From: Planctomycetota bacterium
Lineage (GTDB): Bacteria; Planctomycetota; Planctomycetia; Planctomycetales; Planctomycetaceae
DNA: 64,000 nt
Assembly: GCA_018242525.1 (NCBI GenBank)
Contig: JAFEBS010000031.1
Coordinates: 61,340 to 125,339 of the forward strand
Direction: 5' to 3'
Below, piece by piece: positions 35,148-43,838 of the stretch. Position numbers and translations under genes: made by a program. Numbering within the stretch: position 1 is the stretch's first letter; every line of letters starts with the position of its first letter. The notes beneath the pieces are model-generated. The model did no database searches and was not told the DNA's origin. It saw nothing but the letters and a program-made list of their open reading frames with translations.

Positions 35148-36572
35148 ATGCATCCATTTCGCGTCTCTCTGCTGCTGATCGTCATCATTTCGAGTTTCAG
35201 TCCGTGGGCTCAGGCCGACGTGGCAGACCCCAAGCCACTGTTTCTCGAAGGGTATGCGGGGCAGGTCAGCTACAAACCGGGCGAAGAACTGTCGCTGCAT
35301 GTTTCCACCAGCAGTCCAAAGTTCATCGTCGAAATCGCCAGGCTGGGGGCTCAACGCGAAGTTGTCTTGACGAAGCCGGATGTTGCAGGCGCCGAGTTTC
35401 CGATTCCCGAGAATGCGTCGTCGCACGGGTGCCAATGGCCGGCGGCGTACAAGCTGGCAATCCCGGACACGTGGAAAAGCGGTTACTATCACGTCACGTT
35501 GAAGGCGGAGGATGGGGGTGGCAAGTTCGTGCAGCGAGGCCGGCGGACGGTCGAAGCCAGTTGTTTCTTCATTGTTCGAGCCGCCCAGGCCGGCAAGAAT
35601 TCAAAGATCCTGCTGCAGTTGTCGACCAACACCTACAATGCCTACAACAACTGGGGCGGGTTCAGCCTGTATGCCTACAACGGCCGCGCCAATGTTCAAG
35701 GGCATCGGGTTTCCTTCGAACGACCTCCTGCCAGCCAGTTCCCCAACTGGGAACAGCCGTTCGTCGCCTGGGCGGAATCCAATGGATATGTTTTCGACTT
35801 CGCCGCGAATTCAGACCTGGAGTTTCATCCCGAAGACCTGAAGGCGTACAAGCTGGTCCTGAGCGTCGGACATGACGAATACTGGTCATCGTTGATGCGG
35901 GATCACCTGGAAGCGTTCATCAAGGCCGGAGGGAATGTCGCCTTCTTCAGCGGAAACACTTGCTGCTGGCAGGTCCGCAGCGAAGATGCCGGTCAGGCAC
36001 TGACCTGCTGGAAGCAGTGGTACAATGTCGATCCACTCTATCGCAGCGGTGATCACAAGCTCTTGTCGACATTGTGGAGCCACCACCTGGTCGAGCGGCC
36101 TGAAAATCAGTTGACCGGAGTTGGCTTTTTGTTCGGCGGATACCATCGCAGCCACGGCCAGTTCATGGACGGCAAAGCCTCCTACACGGTCCATTATCCC
36201 GACCATTGGCTGTATGCCGGAACCGGACTCAAGCGGGGTGATGAATTCGGGGGGAAAGACACCATCGTCGGCTACGAATGCGACGGCTGTGAATTCGAAT
36301 TGCGCGATGGCCTGCCCATCCCGACGTACCGCGACGGAACGCCGGAAGGATTTGTCATCCTGGGAAGTTGTCCGGCCAAATGGGCACCCGGTGACAGCGT
36401 CTTTTATGAGCGATTCCCCAAAGACCGGATCGGTGCTGCGATCCTGGGAACATACGCCCGGGGCGGCACGGTAGTCACGGCCGGTTCGACCGACTGGGCA
36501 CATGGCCTGCGCGGCAAGGATCCGGCAGTTGAGCAAATCACACGCAATGTTCTGGATCGGCTGGGAAGATAA
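35148..36572 (+). CDS. Secreted N,N-dimethylformamidase beta-subunit-like protein
   Basis: 474 residues with a signal peptide (about 1-25, ending AQADV). An N-terminal beta-sandwich with GYAGQVSYKPGEEL precedes a C-terminal domain resembling that of the dimethylformamidase large subunit: YNAYNNWGG, DLEFHPEDL, VLSVGHDEYWS, and GGNVAFFSGNTCCWQVR. In planctomycetes such proteins are exported and their substrates are unknown; the real enzyme's small subunit is absent here. It starts 28 bp after the fusion gene and is likely cotranscribed with it. The ATG at 35148 is chosen because it begins the signal peptide. Confidence 0.82.
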   Translation: MHPFRVSLLLIVIISSFSPWAQADVADPKPLFLEGYAGQVSYKPGEELSLHVSTSSPKFIVEIARLGAQREVVLTKPDVAGAEFPIPENASSHGCQWPAAYKLAIPDTWKSGYYHVTLKAEDGGGKFVQRGRRTVEASCFFIVRAAQAGKNSKILLQLSTNTYNAYNNWGGFSLYAYNGRANVQGHRVSFERPPASQFPNWEQPFVAWAESNGYVFDFAANSDLEFHPEDLKAYKLVLSVGHDEYWSSLMRDHLEAFIKAGGNVAFFSGNTCCWQVRSEDAGQALTCWKQWYNVDPLYRSGDHKLLSTLWSHHLVERPENQLTGVGFLFGGYHRSHGQFMDGKASYTVHYPDHWLYAGTGLKRGDEFGGKDTIVGYECDGCEFELRDGLPIPTYRDGTPEGFVILGSCPAKWAPGDSVFYERFPKDRIGAAILGTYARGGTVVTAGSTDWAHGLRGKDPAVEQITRNVLDRLGR

Positions 36573-36958
36573 CGAACAGGTTCTCTGCTGACAGGATTTC
36601 AACCGCGTGGTGGGCTGGCGCGATCGTCGTTCCCGCCGAAGCTCTTTCCTGATTCGACATAACCGTCCACAAGTCCGGACGTTCAGACGAGAATACGGCG
36701 TCTGCCCACGAATCGTCGTCCTTTTGCTCTAAAACGTTCCAAGCCGTCCCTTGAACGACCATCGTGACTGTGCGGATTCGATAGCCGGTTCCCGTAGGTC
36801 GCTCCGGGTCGTGGGTGCCTCACAAAATCGAATCCCGAACTACAGTCGTCATGCAGGGTTATCTCGCGCGGCTGGTATTCCAGCACTGCAACGGCATCGA
36901 GTTTGCGATGACTGGTCTTCCCTTGAGGAGGCCGCAAAGTGCGGTCACGCGGTTGCAG
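36538..36958 (-). pseudogene. Possible frameshifted gene remnant
   Basis: Two minus-strand frames read as one interrupted protein. The upstream frame (36958 to ~36823) encodes LDAVAVLEYQPREITLHDD and then GFDF. After a shift near 36820 the other frame continues with GTHDPERPTGTGYRIRTVTM and, further on, VQGTAWNVLEQKDDDSWADA. Both parts have protein-like composition. I do not recognise the family. There is no start codon with a ribosome-binding site, and the 3' end overlaps the previous gene. A sequencing or assembly indel is an alternative. Confidence 0.3.
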
Positions 36959-37062
36959 TTATGGGTGAGAAACCCTGCTCAAGGGCGTCTTTGACTACGA
37001 AGGCAACCGTTCAGTATTCGAACGTGGCTCTCGTGGCGTCTCTGACTGTAAGGAGAAGAATC

Positions 37063-37230
37063 ATGCTGAACTGGGCCCTGACGTTCTTGATTGTGGCCTT
37101 GATTGCAGGCGCATTGGGATTTGGCGGCATCGCCGGCGAAGCAGCGTGGGTGGCCCACGTACTGTTTGTCGTGTTTCTCGTTCTATTCCTCGTCTCACTG
37201 ATCTCAGGTCGGCGAATGCCTCGTGTGTAG
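37063..37230 (+). CDS. DUF1328 (YtjA-like) small membrane protein
   Basis: 55 residues. Two transmembrane helices flank the conserved GALGFGGIAGEAAWVAHVLF segment, which is typical of the DUF1328/YtjA family of tiny stress-associated membrane proteins. GGAGAAG precedes the ATG. It opens a run of six small codirectional genes, all with envelope or stress links, so it is probably induced with them. Confidence 0.9.
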   Translation: MLNWALTFLIVALIAGALGFGGIAGEAAWVAHVLFVVFLVLFLVSLISGRRMPRV

Positions 37231-37296
37231 CGCGACTGGAGCCCGGTGGAAAGCCCTGAATGCTCCCCACGCGGTTTTAAGGAATGGAGAATCAGC

Positions 37297-37722
37297 ATGT
37301 TAGATTCAACAACGACACCATGCGTCGAAAAACAGGAATGGACTCAGGCGGCTGAAAAGGCTCGGGAAGCGGCCGTGTCCGCAGGTGAAATGGTCGGCCA
37401 CGCCGCCTCGGCAGTCAGTGCGATGGCTTCACATGCGGCCAGCGGTGTCGGCAGGAAAGCCGACGATCTGGCCGCCACTGCAGGAACCCGGCTGCAGGGG
37501 TTGGGTGATCGACTCAGCCAGAACGCTCCGCAGTCGGGCGTCTTGGGAAGTACGTCGCAGGCGGTCGTCAACGGCGTCAAGGCTGGCGGTAAATACATCG
37601 AGGACTCCAAGCTGACCGGGATGACCGAGGATCTCGTTGAACTCGTTCGGCGAAACCCGATTCCTGCTGTCCTGATCGCGATCGGCCTCGGGTGGTTCGT
37701 CGGACGCAAACTGGGGAGTTGA
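37297..37722 (+). CDS. YqjD/DUF883-like membrane-anchored helical protein
   Basis: 141 residues: an Ala-rich amphipathic helical stretch (about 20-110) and one C-terminal transmembrane helix (IPAVLIAIGLGWFVGRKLG). This layout resembles ElaB/YqjD/DUF883 proteins, which anchor to the inner membrane and can bind ribosomes in stationary phase. Sequence similarity is weak, so the family call rests on architecture and context. GGAG precedes the ATG at 37297. Only three bases separate it from the holin-like gene. Confidence 0.7.
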   Translation: MLDSTTTPCVEKQEWTQAAEKAREAAVSAGEMVGHAASAVSAMASHAASGVGRKADDLAATAGTRLQGLGDRLSQNAPQSGVLGSTSQAVVNGVKAGGKYIEDSKLTGMTEDLVELVRRNPIPAVLIAIGLGWFVGRKLGS

Positions 37723-37725
37723 ACC

Positions 37726-38190
37726 ATGTCTACTGATGTCGACGATCCGGCGGAACAGTCCACAGCATCGTTGGTCACTGGCATTTTTGGTGACTTGCAG
37801 CATCTCGTCGAGCAGCAGTTGTTATTAGCTCGATGCGAACTGGAATGGGAATTCCGCCAGCGATTGGCCGGTGTGGAGGTCATTGTCCTGGGAATGATGA
37901 TAGTTGTCGTCGCTGCGATCATGTTCTGCCTGTCCGGGGCTCACCTGCTGTATTGGATGACATCACCGCCCGGGACCGATCAGGCGTGGTTGCCATTATG
38001 GATTTGTCACGCCGTCGTGGGGGTGGTGCTGGTTGTTGTTGGTGGGATCGTCATGCGCGTGGGCCGATCAAAGCTCGATTCGATCGGTTCGACACGAGAT
38101 CCCGCGAGTGACATTCTGCAGGAGGAAGTCACATGGATGAATCTCCCGAAGTCATTCGTCAGCAGATGGAACAGACCCGATCTCAACTGA
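37726..38190 (+). CDS. YqjE/phage-holin-like (holin superfamily III) membrane protein
   Basis: 154 residues. An N-terminal amphipathic helix (LQHLVEQQLLLARCELE) precedes two transmembrane helices (VIVLGMMIVVVAAIMFCLSG and VVGVVLVVVGGIVM), the pattern of PF07332 holin-like/YqjE proteins. Such genes commonly sit with YqjD and DUF3618 genes. The last 58 nt overlap the start of the DUF3618 gene, so the two are probably translationally coupled. Confidence 0.8.
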   Translation: MSTDVDDPAEQSTASLVTGIFGDLQHLVEQQLLLARCELEWEFRQRLAGVEVIVLGMMIVVVAAIMFCLSGAHLLYWMTSPPGTDQAWLPLWICHAVVGVVLVVVGGIVMRVGRSKLDSIGSTRDPASDILQEEVTWMNLPKSFVSRWNRPDLN

Positions 38191-38759
38191 CGGACAAACT
38201 GGATTGCCTGGAGCATCAAGTCTCTGAGACGGTCCAATCGACCGGTGCCGTGGTTGAGGCGATTCAAGTGACCGTCGAAAATGTGACCGGTGCCGTCCAG
38301 TCCGTGCGACACGCCTTGAGTCTTCGGAGTCAGATGAACAGACATCCCCTGCTGGTCCTTGGAGGGGCCGCTGTCATCGGATATCTGGCAGGAAGGGTTC
38401 TGACCGGCCGATCAAATGGTTCTGCGGCACTTTCCGTGAGTGCAACCGGATCCGGAAGTGTGATCGGCCGTCCCGGCGACGTGAATTCGGTCGCGAAGTC
38501 CGCAGACATTGCGATTGCCTATGCGACAGGTTTGAAGGATTCGTCCCGGGACCAGATGAAGTTGGCAGCGCTCGGGGCATTGCTGGGAATCGTACGGGAC
38601 ATCGCTGTCCGTGCGATTGATCAGCAGATCAGGCGACCGACCGACCCGTCCGATGACTCGCAAAAGTCGACCGGTCAATCACCTGTTCGAGACTCGTCGA
38701 AGATGTCTGAACGACTGCGTATCGTGCCGACCAATTCGTGTTGTTCAAGCAATTCGTAA
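38133..38759 (+). CDS. DUF3618-domain membrane protein
   Basis: 208 residues. The N-terminus has the DUF3618 pattern PEVIRQQMEQTRSQLTDKLD followed by a helical stalk. One transmembrane helix (HPLLVLGGAAVIGYLAGRVL) lies at about residues 70-90, and the C-terminal half is Ser-rich and unstructured. The role is unknown, probably envelope stress. AGGAGGA just before the ATG supports a start inside the preceding gene, a 58-nt overlap. Confidence 0.85.
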   Translation: MDESPEVIRQQMEQTRSQLTDKLDCLEHQVSETVQSTGAVVEAIQVTVENVTGAVQSVRHALSLRSQMNRHPLLVLGGAAVIGYLAGRVLTGRSNGSAALSVSATGSGSVIGRPGDVNSVAKSADIAIAYATGLKDSSRDQMKLAALGALLGIVRDIAVRAIDQQIRRPTDPSDDSQKSTGQSPVRDSSKMSERLRIVPTNSCCSSNS

Positions 38760-38782
38760 TGGTTTGATCAGGAGACGCGACC

Positions 38783-38986
38783 ATGAACTGGGATCAACTT
38801 CAGGGTAACTGGAAGCAAATGACCGGAAAGGTCCGGGAAAAATGGGGCAAGCTGACGGACGACGATCTGATGATGGTCGCCGGAAAGCGTAAACAACTGG
38901 CCGGAGTTCTTCAGCAACGATACGGCCTTGCCAAGGAACAGGCGGAAAAGGAACTCGACGAATTCATTTTGTCGATGAAGCCATAA
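38783..38986 (+). CDS. CsbD-family stress protein
   Basis: 67 residues matching CsbD-like proteins from end to end: MNWDQLQGNWKQMTGKVREK, then WGKLTDDDL and a C-terminal charged helix. CsbD was first seen as a general-stress (sigmaB-dependent) protein in Bacillus; its molecular role is unknown. AGGAG precedes the ATG. It is the fifth gene of the stress/envelope run. Confidence 0.93.
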   Translation: MNWDQLQGNWKQMTGKVREKWGKLTDDDLMMVAGKRKQLAGVLQQRYGLAKEQAEKELDEFILSMKP

Positions 38987-39074
38987 GTCGTTCCGAAGCA
39001 GACCTACCAGTGGTTCCATCGTTCGCGCGCGGGCGAGGCTGAACCATCGTCTTCTCCAGAACAAGGAGCGAAAA

Positions 39075-39539
39075 ATGAAAACCTTTCAACTTGGCCTGGT
39101 GCTGCTGGCACTGGCCGTCATCAGCGGATGCACAGAGAACACCGTGGGAGGCCCAGGTGTGTCCAGTCCGCCGCCCGGTAATTCGACCTCGACGACCGCC
39201 AAGCGACCGGATTATGGGCAGCCTGAAGAAACGTTCACACTGCTTGTGCCTCTGCTGTCAACACAGATGAAACAGGGGGAGACCAAAGAGGCGTCGGTCG
39301 GTGTCAGTCGCGGCAAGAACTTTGATGAAGATGTCACGCTCAAGTTTGACGAGCTGCCGGCGGGTGTGACAATCACGCCTGCCAGCACTGTCATCAAGCA
39401 TGGTGACAGCGAGACCAAAATCGCAATCCGGGCCATGGATGATGCCGCCTTGGGCGACTTCACAATCAAGGTGGTCGGGCACCCGACAATGGGGGCTGAT
39501 GCCACGTCGATGTTCAAGTTGACCGTGAAAGAGAAGTAA
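39075..39539 (+). CDS. Lipoprotein of unknown function
   Basis: 154 residues with a lipobox (AVISGC; lipidated Cys ~19), so it is a membrane-anchored exported protein. After a Gly/Ser/Pro linker the remaining ~110 residues form a beta-sandwich-like domain (SVGVSRGKNFDEDVTLKFDE, then VTITPAST), reminiscent of immunoglobulin-like folds. AAGGAG precedes the ATG. It ends the run of six small genes. Confidence 0.8.
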   Translation: MKTFQLGLVLLALAVISGCTENTVGGPGVSSPPPGNSTSTTAKRPDYGQPEETFTLLVPLLSTQMKQGETKEASVGVSRGKNFDEDVTLKFDELPAGVTITPASTVIKHGDSETKIAIRAMDDAALGDFTIKVVGHPTMGADATSMFKLTVKEK

Positions 39540-39547
39540 TTCAGCCG

Positions 39548-39586
39548 GCGGCTTTCCCTGCGACGAGAATTCGTCGACGTAGCCGC
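39548..39586 (+). terminator. Nested hairpin after the lipoprotein gene
   Basis: GCGGCT/AGCCGC forms an outer stem and CGACGA-GAAT-TCGTCG an inner stem, starting 9 nt after the stop codon. There is no T-run behind it, so termination is only suggested by position and structure. Confidence 0.4.
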
Positions 39587-39779
39587 AATCATCCGTTCCG
39601 TGGTACAACAACTGGTGGACATGCGAAGTGTGATCTGGTGGTGGCGCAACCCCGGATCAAATCGGCATGTCCACCTTTTCTTGATATTCAATGCATTCCT
39701 TGTAACCTTCTCACGCGGCGGAACGGATGACCGGGAGCGTGTTGAATCGACTGTGTCATCAAGCGTGGAAGGGATTCCC

Positions 39780-40574
39780 GTGATCCTGGAATTGATTGAG
39801 TATCTGGCCACCCCCTGTTCGTGGACTGCGCGCAAACTCGGTTATCTGAATGGTCAACTGGGGATCAAGGTCCGCCACCGTCAATGCCGACGGGCATGGC
39901 AGGGGCATCTGGAACGAACCAGGAACATCATCCGGGCGGCCATCCTGGACTGCCCCCAACGACGCAAGGCGGTTGTCCTGGGATCCGGTCTGCTGTTGGA
40001 TGTGCCACTGTCAGACCTGTCTGCAACGTTTGACGAAGTGGTTCTGGTGGACGTCGTTCACCCGCTCAGCGTCTACTTGACGGCCCGCTGGTATCGCAAT
40101 GTCACGCTGCTGCAGGCCGATGTCACTTCCACGGCCGCAGAGCTGGCCCGCGCCGCGCGGGACGCCTCAATCCCGTTGCCGCACGCATTCCCGCAACTCT
40201 TTTGCGACGATGCACGCGTCGACTACGTGGTCTCGGTGAACCTGCTGTCACAGCTGCCTTATGTCCCGTCACATTACCTGGAAAAGAACTCACGCCCGGA
40301 GGCAGAGATTGAAGCATATGGCCGCGATCTGATCGAAAGCCATCTGGATTACCTGCGCCGCCTGCCGGGGGTGGTCACACTGATCACCGATGTCGAAAAA
40401 CTGAAGCTGGACCGGGCCGGAGAAATCGTTGACCGCTACGACATCCTGTATGGAGCCACAATTCCGTGGCCGGCGGACGAATGGCGCTGGGAACATGTGC
40501 CACTGGGGCACGTTGCCTCCGACTTCAGTTATCACCGCCGGGTCTGCGCCGTAAAGAACGTCAAATCCCTCTGA
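39780..40574 (+). CDS. Probable SAM-dependent methyltransferase
   Basis: 264 residues from a GTG preceded by GGAAGGG; the frame is open further upstream but without such a site. A Rossmann motif I-like strand (KAVVLGSGLLLDVPL) and a second acidic strand (FDEVVLVDVVHP) are followed by VDYVVSVNLLSQLPYVP, as expected for class I methyltransferases. The substrate is unknown and the family match is remote. It lies between the stress run and the convergent RND pump gene. Confidence 0.65.
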   Translation: MILELIEYLATPCSWTARKLGYLNGQLGIKVRHRQCRRAWQGHLERTRNIIRAAILDCPQRRKAVVLGSGLLLDVPLSDLSATFDEVVLVDVVHPLSVYLTARWYRNVTLLQADVTSTAAELARAARDASIPLPHAFPQLFCDDARVDYVVSVNLLSQLPYVPSHYLEKNSRPEAEIEAYGRDLIESHLDYLRRLPGVVTLITDVEKLKLDRAGEIVDRYDILYGATIPWPADEWRWEHVPLGHVASDFSYHRRVCAVKNVKSL

Positions 40575-40587
40575 GGACTCCCGGGAT

Positions 40588-43500
40588 TTATACGGCCACC
40601 GGAATCTCCGCAGTGCCTGGCGCTTTTTTACGGAATCCCAGCAGGATTGGCAGGACAAACAGCGTAAAGAACATGCTGCTGATGACGCCACCGATCACGA
40701 CGGTTGCCAGTGGCCGTTGGACCTCGGCTCCAGAACCATCGCTGGTGGCCATCGGGATGAAGCCGACACTGGCGACGAGGGCGGTCATCAGGATCGTGCG
40801 CAGACAATTGACTGAAACTTCGCGAATGGACGGTTCTTGTTTCGATGTGGCGGACGACTGCAGGGCCGCGCGCCAGGCCGAGGCCAGGATCATGCTGTTG
40901 AGTACCGAAACCCCAGACAGAGTGATGAATCCGACCGCGGCGGAAATCGACAGAGGCATCTCGCGAAATGACACTGCCAATACGCCGCCGACACACGCAA
41001 ACGGCACGCTCGCAAACACGACCAACGTGTCGGGAACAGTCCGATACGTCAGGTACAGCAATCCGACAATCAGACTGAGCGCCAGCGGAACGACGATCAT
41101 CAGCCGCTGCTGGGCGCGCTGCATGTTTTCAAATTGACCGCCCCATTCGATCCGGAACTGGTCTTTCGGAAGATCGATCTGAGCCTCGATTTTCTTCTGG
41201 GCTTCGTTGACGAAGCTGCCCACATCGCGACCGCGGACATTGCACTGGACCGTGATTCGCCGCTTGCCCCATTCACGCGTGATCATCTTCGGCCCGCTGA
41301 CCCGGCGGATATCCGCAACTCGCGACAGCGGCAGCCGTTCCCCCCCGGGAGCCGACAGCAGGATGCGACCGATCGCTTCGGGATCTTCACGCATCGAATC
41401 GGGCAGGCGGGCCACCAGCGGGAAACGCAACTGGCCTTCCACCACTTCGCCAATCACCTTGCTGCCGATCGATTCGACGACATCCAGCACGGCCTCGGCC
41501 GAGATCCCGTAGCGGGCGATTTCGTCCTGCTCCAGCGAGATCCTCAGGATCGGTTGACCGGTGACTTGTTCCGCTGCCAGATCGCTGCATCCGGGAATGC
41601 TTGCCAATACGTTCTGCAGTTGCTGGGCCTTGGGAATCAACGTGTCGAATTCGTCTCCGAACAGCTTCAGGGCCACATCGGCGCGGACCCCTGACACCAT
41701 TTCGTTGATGCGCTGTTCAATCGGTTGAGTGAACCAGGTGATCTGCCCCTTCATTTCGTTCACTTCGTGGACCATCTGTTCCACGAGCTCCGCTTGAGTT
41801 TTGGCCTTCTTCCACGAGGAACGGGGTTTGAGAGAGACAAACACATCGGTGATTTCCACGTTCCCGGCATCGGTGGCCACTTCCGGTGAACCGACACGGC
41901 TCCAAAGGTGTTCCACTTCGTCCGGGAACTTCTGCAACAGCATCTGCTCCAGGCGGGTGTTCATCTCGGCCGACACTTGCAGGCTGGTCCCCGGCATGCG
42001 CATCACACCAACGACCAGGTCCCCTTCGGACAGGCGGGGCACGAATTCCGATCCCAGGCCGAGTCCGATGTTGAGTGCATAGGCGAGCAGGCAGAGAGCC
42101 GCGGGCAGGACCAGCCAGCGAAACCAGAGTGCCAGTTCCAGCAGTGGCCGGTAGATCCATTGGGCCACCCGAACCGGCAGGACTTCCTTTTCCTCGACTT
42201 CGCGCGGCAACACCAGGCTGGCCAGTACGGGAGTCAAAGTCAGTGAGATCACCAGTGAACCGATCAGGATGAAGATCACCGTCAGGGCCATCGGGCGGAA
42301 CATCTTTCCCTCCACCCCTTCCAGCGACAGAATCGGCAGGTAGACGATCATGATGATCAACTGCCCCATGACCGTCGGGACGCGAACTTCGGAGGCCGCG
42401 TGGCGGACGATTTGCAGCCGTTCGGCGCCCGAGCAGCGTCCGCGATGGGCCAGATGACGAATGATGTTTTCGATCACCACCACGGAACTGTCGACGACAA
42501 TTCCAAAATCGATCGCCCCCAGACTCAGCAGCGACGCGGCGATCCCCATGTACCACATTCCCATGAAACCGACCATCATCGACAACGGGATGGCGGCGGC
42601 GGCGATCAGACCGGCACGCAGATTGCCCAGCATCAGGAACAGCAGGACGACAACCAGGTAGGCCCCTTCACACAGATTGTTCTTGACCGTTTCGATGACG
42701 CGATTCACCAGGGATGTCCGGTCGTAGACGATATCCATGTGAATTCCGTCGGGAAGCGTCTGCTGTACCTCGTGGAACTTGTCGCGCAACCGCGAGGTCA
42801 CGGCATAGCTGTTTTCCCCCATCAGCATGAAGCCCAGGCCCAGGACCACTTCCCCCTTGCCGTTGGCCGTCACGATGCCGCGTCGACGTTCGTGAGAGAC
42901 CACGACGTCCGCCACATCGCGCACTCGAATCGGGACCCCGTCGATGGCAGTGATGACGATCCCGCGAATCTGCTCGACGTCGATCGTGCGGCCGACTCCA
43001 TGCACCAGCACGGAATCGCCCGCCTGCCGGATGCTTCCGCCTCCCACGTTCAGGTTGTTGGACGCGACCGCTTCCAGAACCTGGTCAAACTCCAACCCGT
43101 GCTTGATCAGCAGGACCGGATCCAGACGCACCTGATATTGCTTTTTGAGCCCACCCCACGAATTGATTTCCGCGGAACCGGGCACAGTCCGCATCTGCGG
43201 TTTGACTTCCCAGTCGTGCAGCGTTTTGGCCCGGATCAGGTCGCCATCGTCGGCGACCAGGGTGTAGTGAAAGACTTCGCCCAGGCCGGTGGAGACCGGG
43301 CCCATTTCCGGCCGACTGATTCCCGGCGGTGTTTCGACACTGGACAGTCGTTCGTTGATCAACTGCCGGGCGAAATAGATGTTGGTGCCATCGCGGAAGG
43401 TGACGACCACCTGCGACAGGCCGAATTGCGAAACTGACCGCAGTGACTCCAGGCCCGGCAATCCTCCCAGGGCCATTTCGACAGGAAACGTCACCTGCCG

Positions 43501-43686
43501 CTCGACTTCTTCGGGGACCAGGGCTTGCGCAACCGTGTTGATCTGCACCTGCACGGGTGTGGTATCGGGAAATGCATCCAGGTTCAGTGCGTTGAGGCTG
43601 AAATAGCCCAGGAGGCAGACCAGAGCAGTCCCCAGCAGGACCAACCACCGGTGGGACAAAGACCAGGTAATCGTCGAATCCAACAT
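40588..43686 (-). CDS. CzcA-type heavy-metal efflux RND transporter
   Basis: 1032 residues, full length for the HME-RND family. It has the twelve-helix, two-loop layout. The family start is NLDAFPDTTPVQVQINT, and the TM4 proton-relay motif is DFGIVVDSSVVVIEN. The DFG...D...EN form resembles the CzcA-like pumps for divalent metals more than the CusA copper/silver type. It would export metal from periplasm or cytoplasm across the outer membrane together with the adaptor encoded 152 bp upstream. No outer-membrane factor gene is visible. The Shine-Dalgarno is weak. Confidence 0.93.
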   Translation of the reverse strand: MLDSTITWSLSHRWLVLLGTALVCLLGYFSLNALNLDAFPDTTPVQVQINTVAQALVPEEVERQVTFPVEMALGGLPGLESLRSVSQFGLSQVVVTFRDGTNIYFARQLINERLSSVETPPGISRPEMGPVSTGLGEVFHYTLVADDGDLIRAKTLHDWEVKPQMRTVPGSAEINSWGGLKKQYQVRLDPVLLIKHGLEFDQVLEAVASNNLNVGGGSIRQAGDSVLVHGVGRTIDVEQIRGIVITAIDGVPIRVRDVADVVVSHERRRGIVTANGKGEVVLGLGFMLMGENSYAVTSRLRDKFHEVQQTLPDGIHMDIVYDRTSLVNRVIETVKNNLCEGAYLVVVLLFLMLGNLRAGLIAAAAIPLSMMVGFMGMWYMGIAASLLSLGAIDFGIVVDSSVVVIENIIRHLAHRGRCSGAERLQIVRHAASEVRVPTVMGQLIIMIVYLPILSLEGVEGKMFRPMALTVIFILIGSLVISLTLTPVLASLVLPREVEEKEVLPVRVAQWIYRPLLELALWFRWLVLPAALCLLAYALNIGLGLGSEFVPRLSEGDLVVGVMRMPGTSLQVSAEMNTRLEQMLLQKFPDEVEHLWSRVGSPEVATDAGNVEITDVFVSLKPRSSWKKAKTQAELVEQMVHEVNEMKGQITWFTQPIEQRINEMVSGVRADVALKLFGDEFDTLIPKAQQLQNVLASIPGCSDLAAEQVTGQPILRISLEQDEIARYGISAEAVLDVVESIGSKVIGEVVEGQLRFPLVARLPDSMREDPEAIGRILLSAPGGERLPLSRVADIRRVSGPKMITREWGKRRITVQCNVRGRDVGSFVNEAQKKIEAQIDLPKDQFRIEWGGQFENMQRAQQRLMIVVPLALSLIVGLLYLTYRTVPDTLVVFASVPFACVGGVLAVSFREMPLSISAAVGFITLSGVSVLNSMILASAWRAALQSSATSKQEPSIREVSVNCLRTILMTALVASVGFIPMATSDGSGAEVQRPLATVVIGGVISSMFFTLFVLPILLGFRKKAPGTAEIPVAV

Positions 43687-43838
43687 GATCGTAGCGAGGC
43701 TTTATGGGTGGTAACGGAACAACGATAAACGACCCCGGCGGGGACCGCTCACGAACCGACCGTGTCAGCGACGGGGCTCGCAAAACTTGCGAATCGATCC
43801 ACCACGCCGCGTCGCTCACACGTCAGATTCGAGTCAAT

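Noticed and set aside
33251..35188. A 645-codon antisense frame opposite the DUF1648-CehA fusion gene
   Set aside because: The sense strand has clear domains and motifs, and the antisense product has none.
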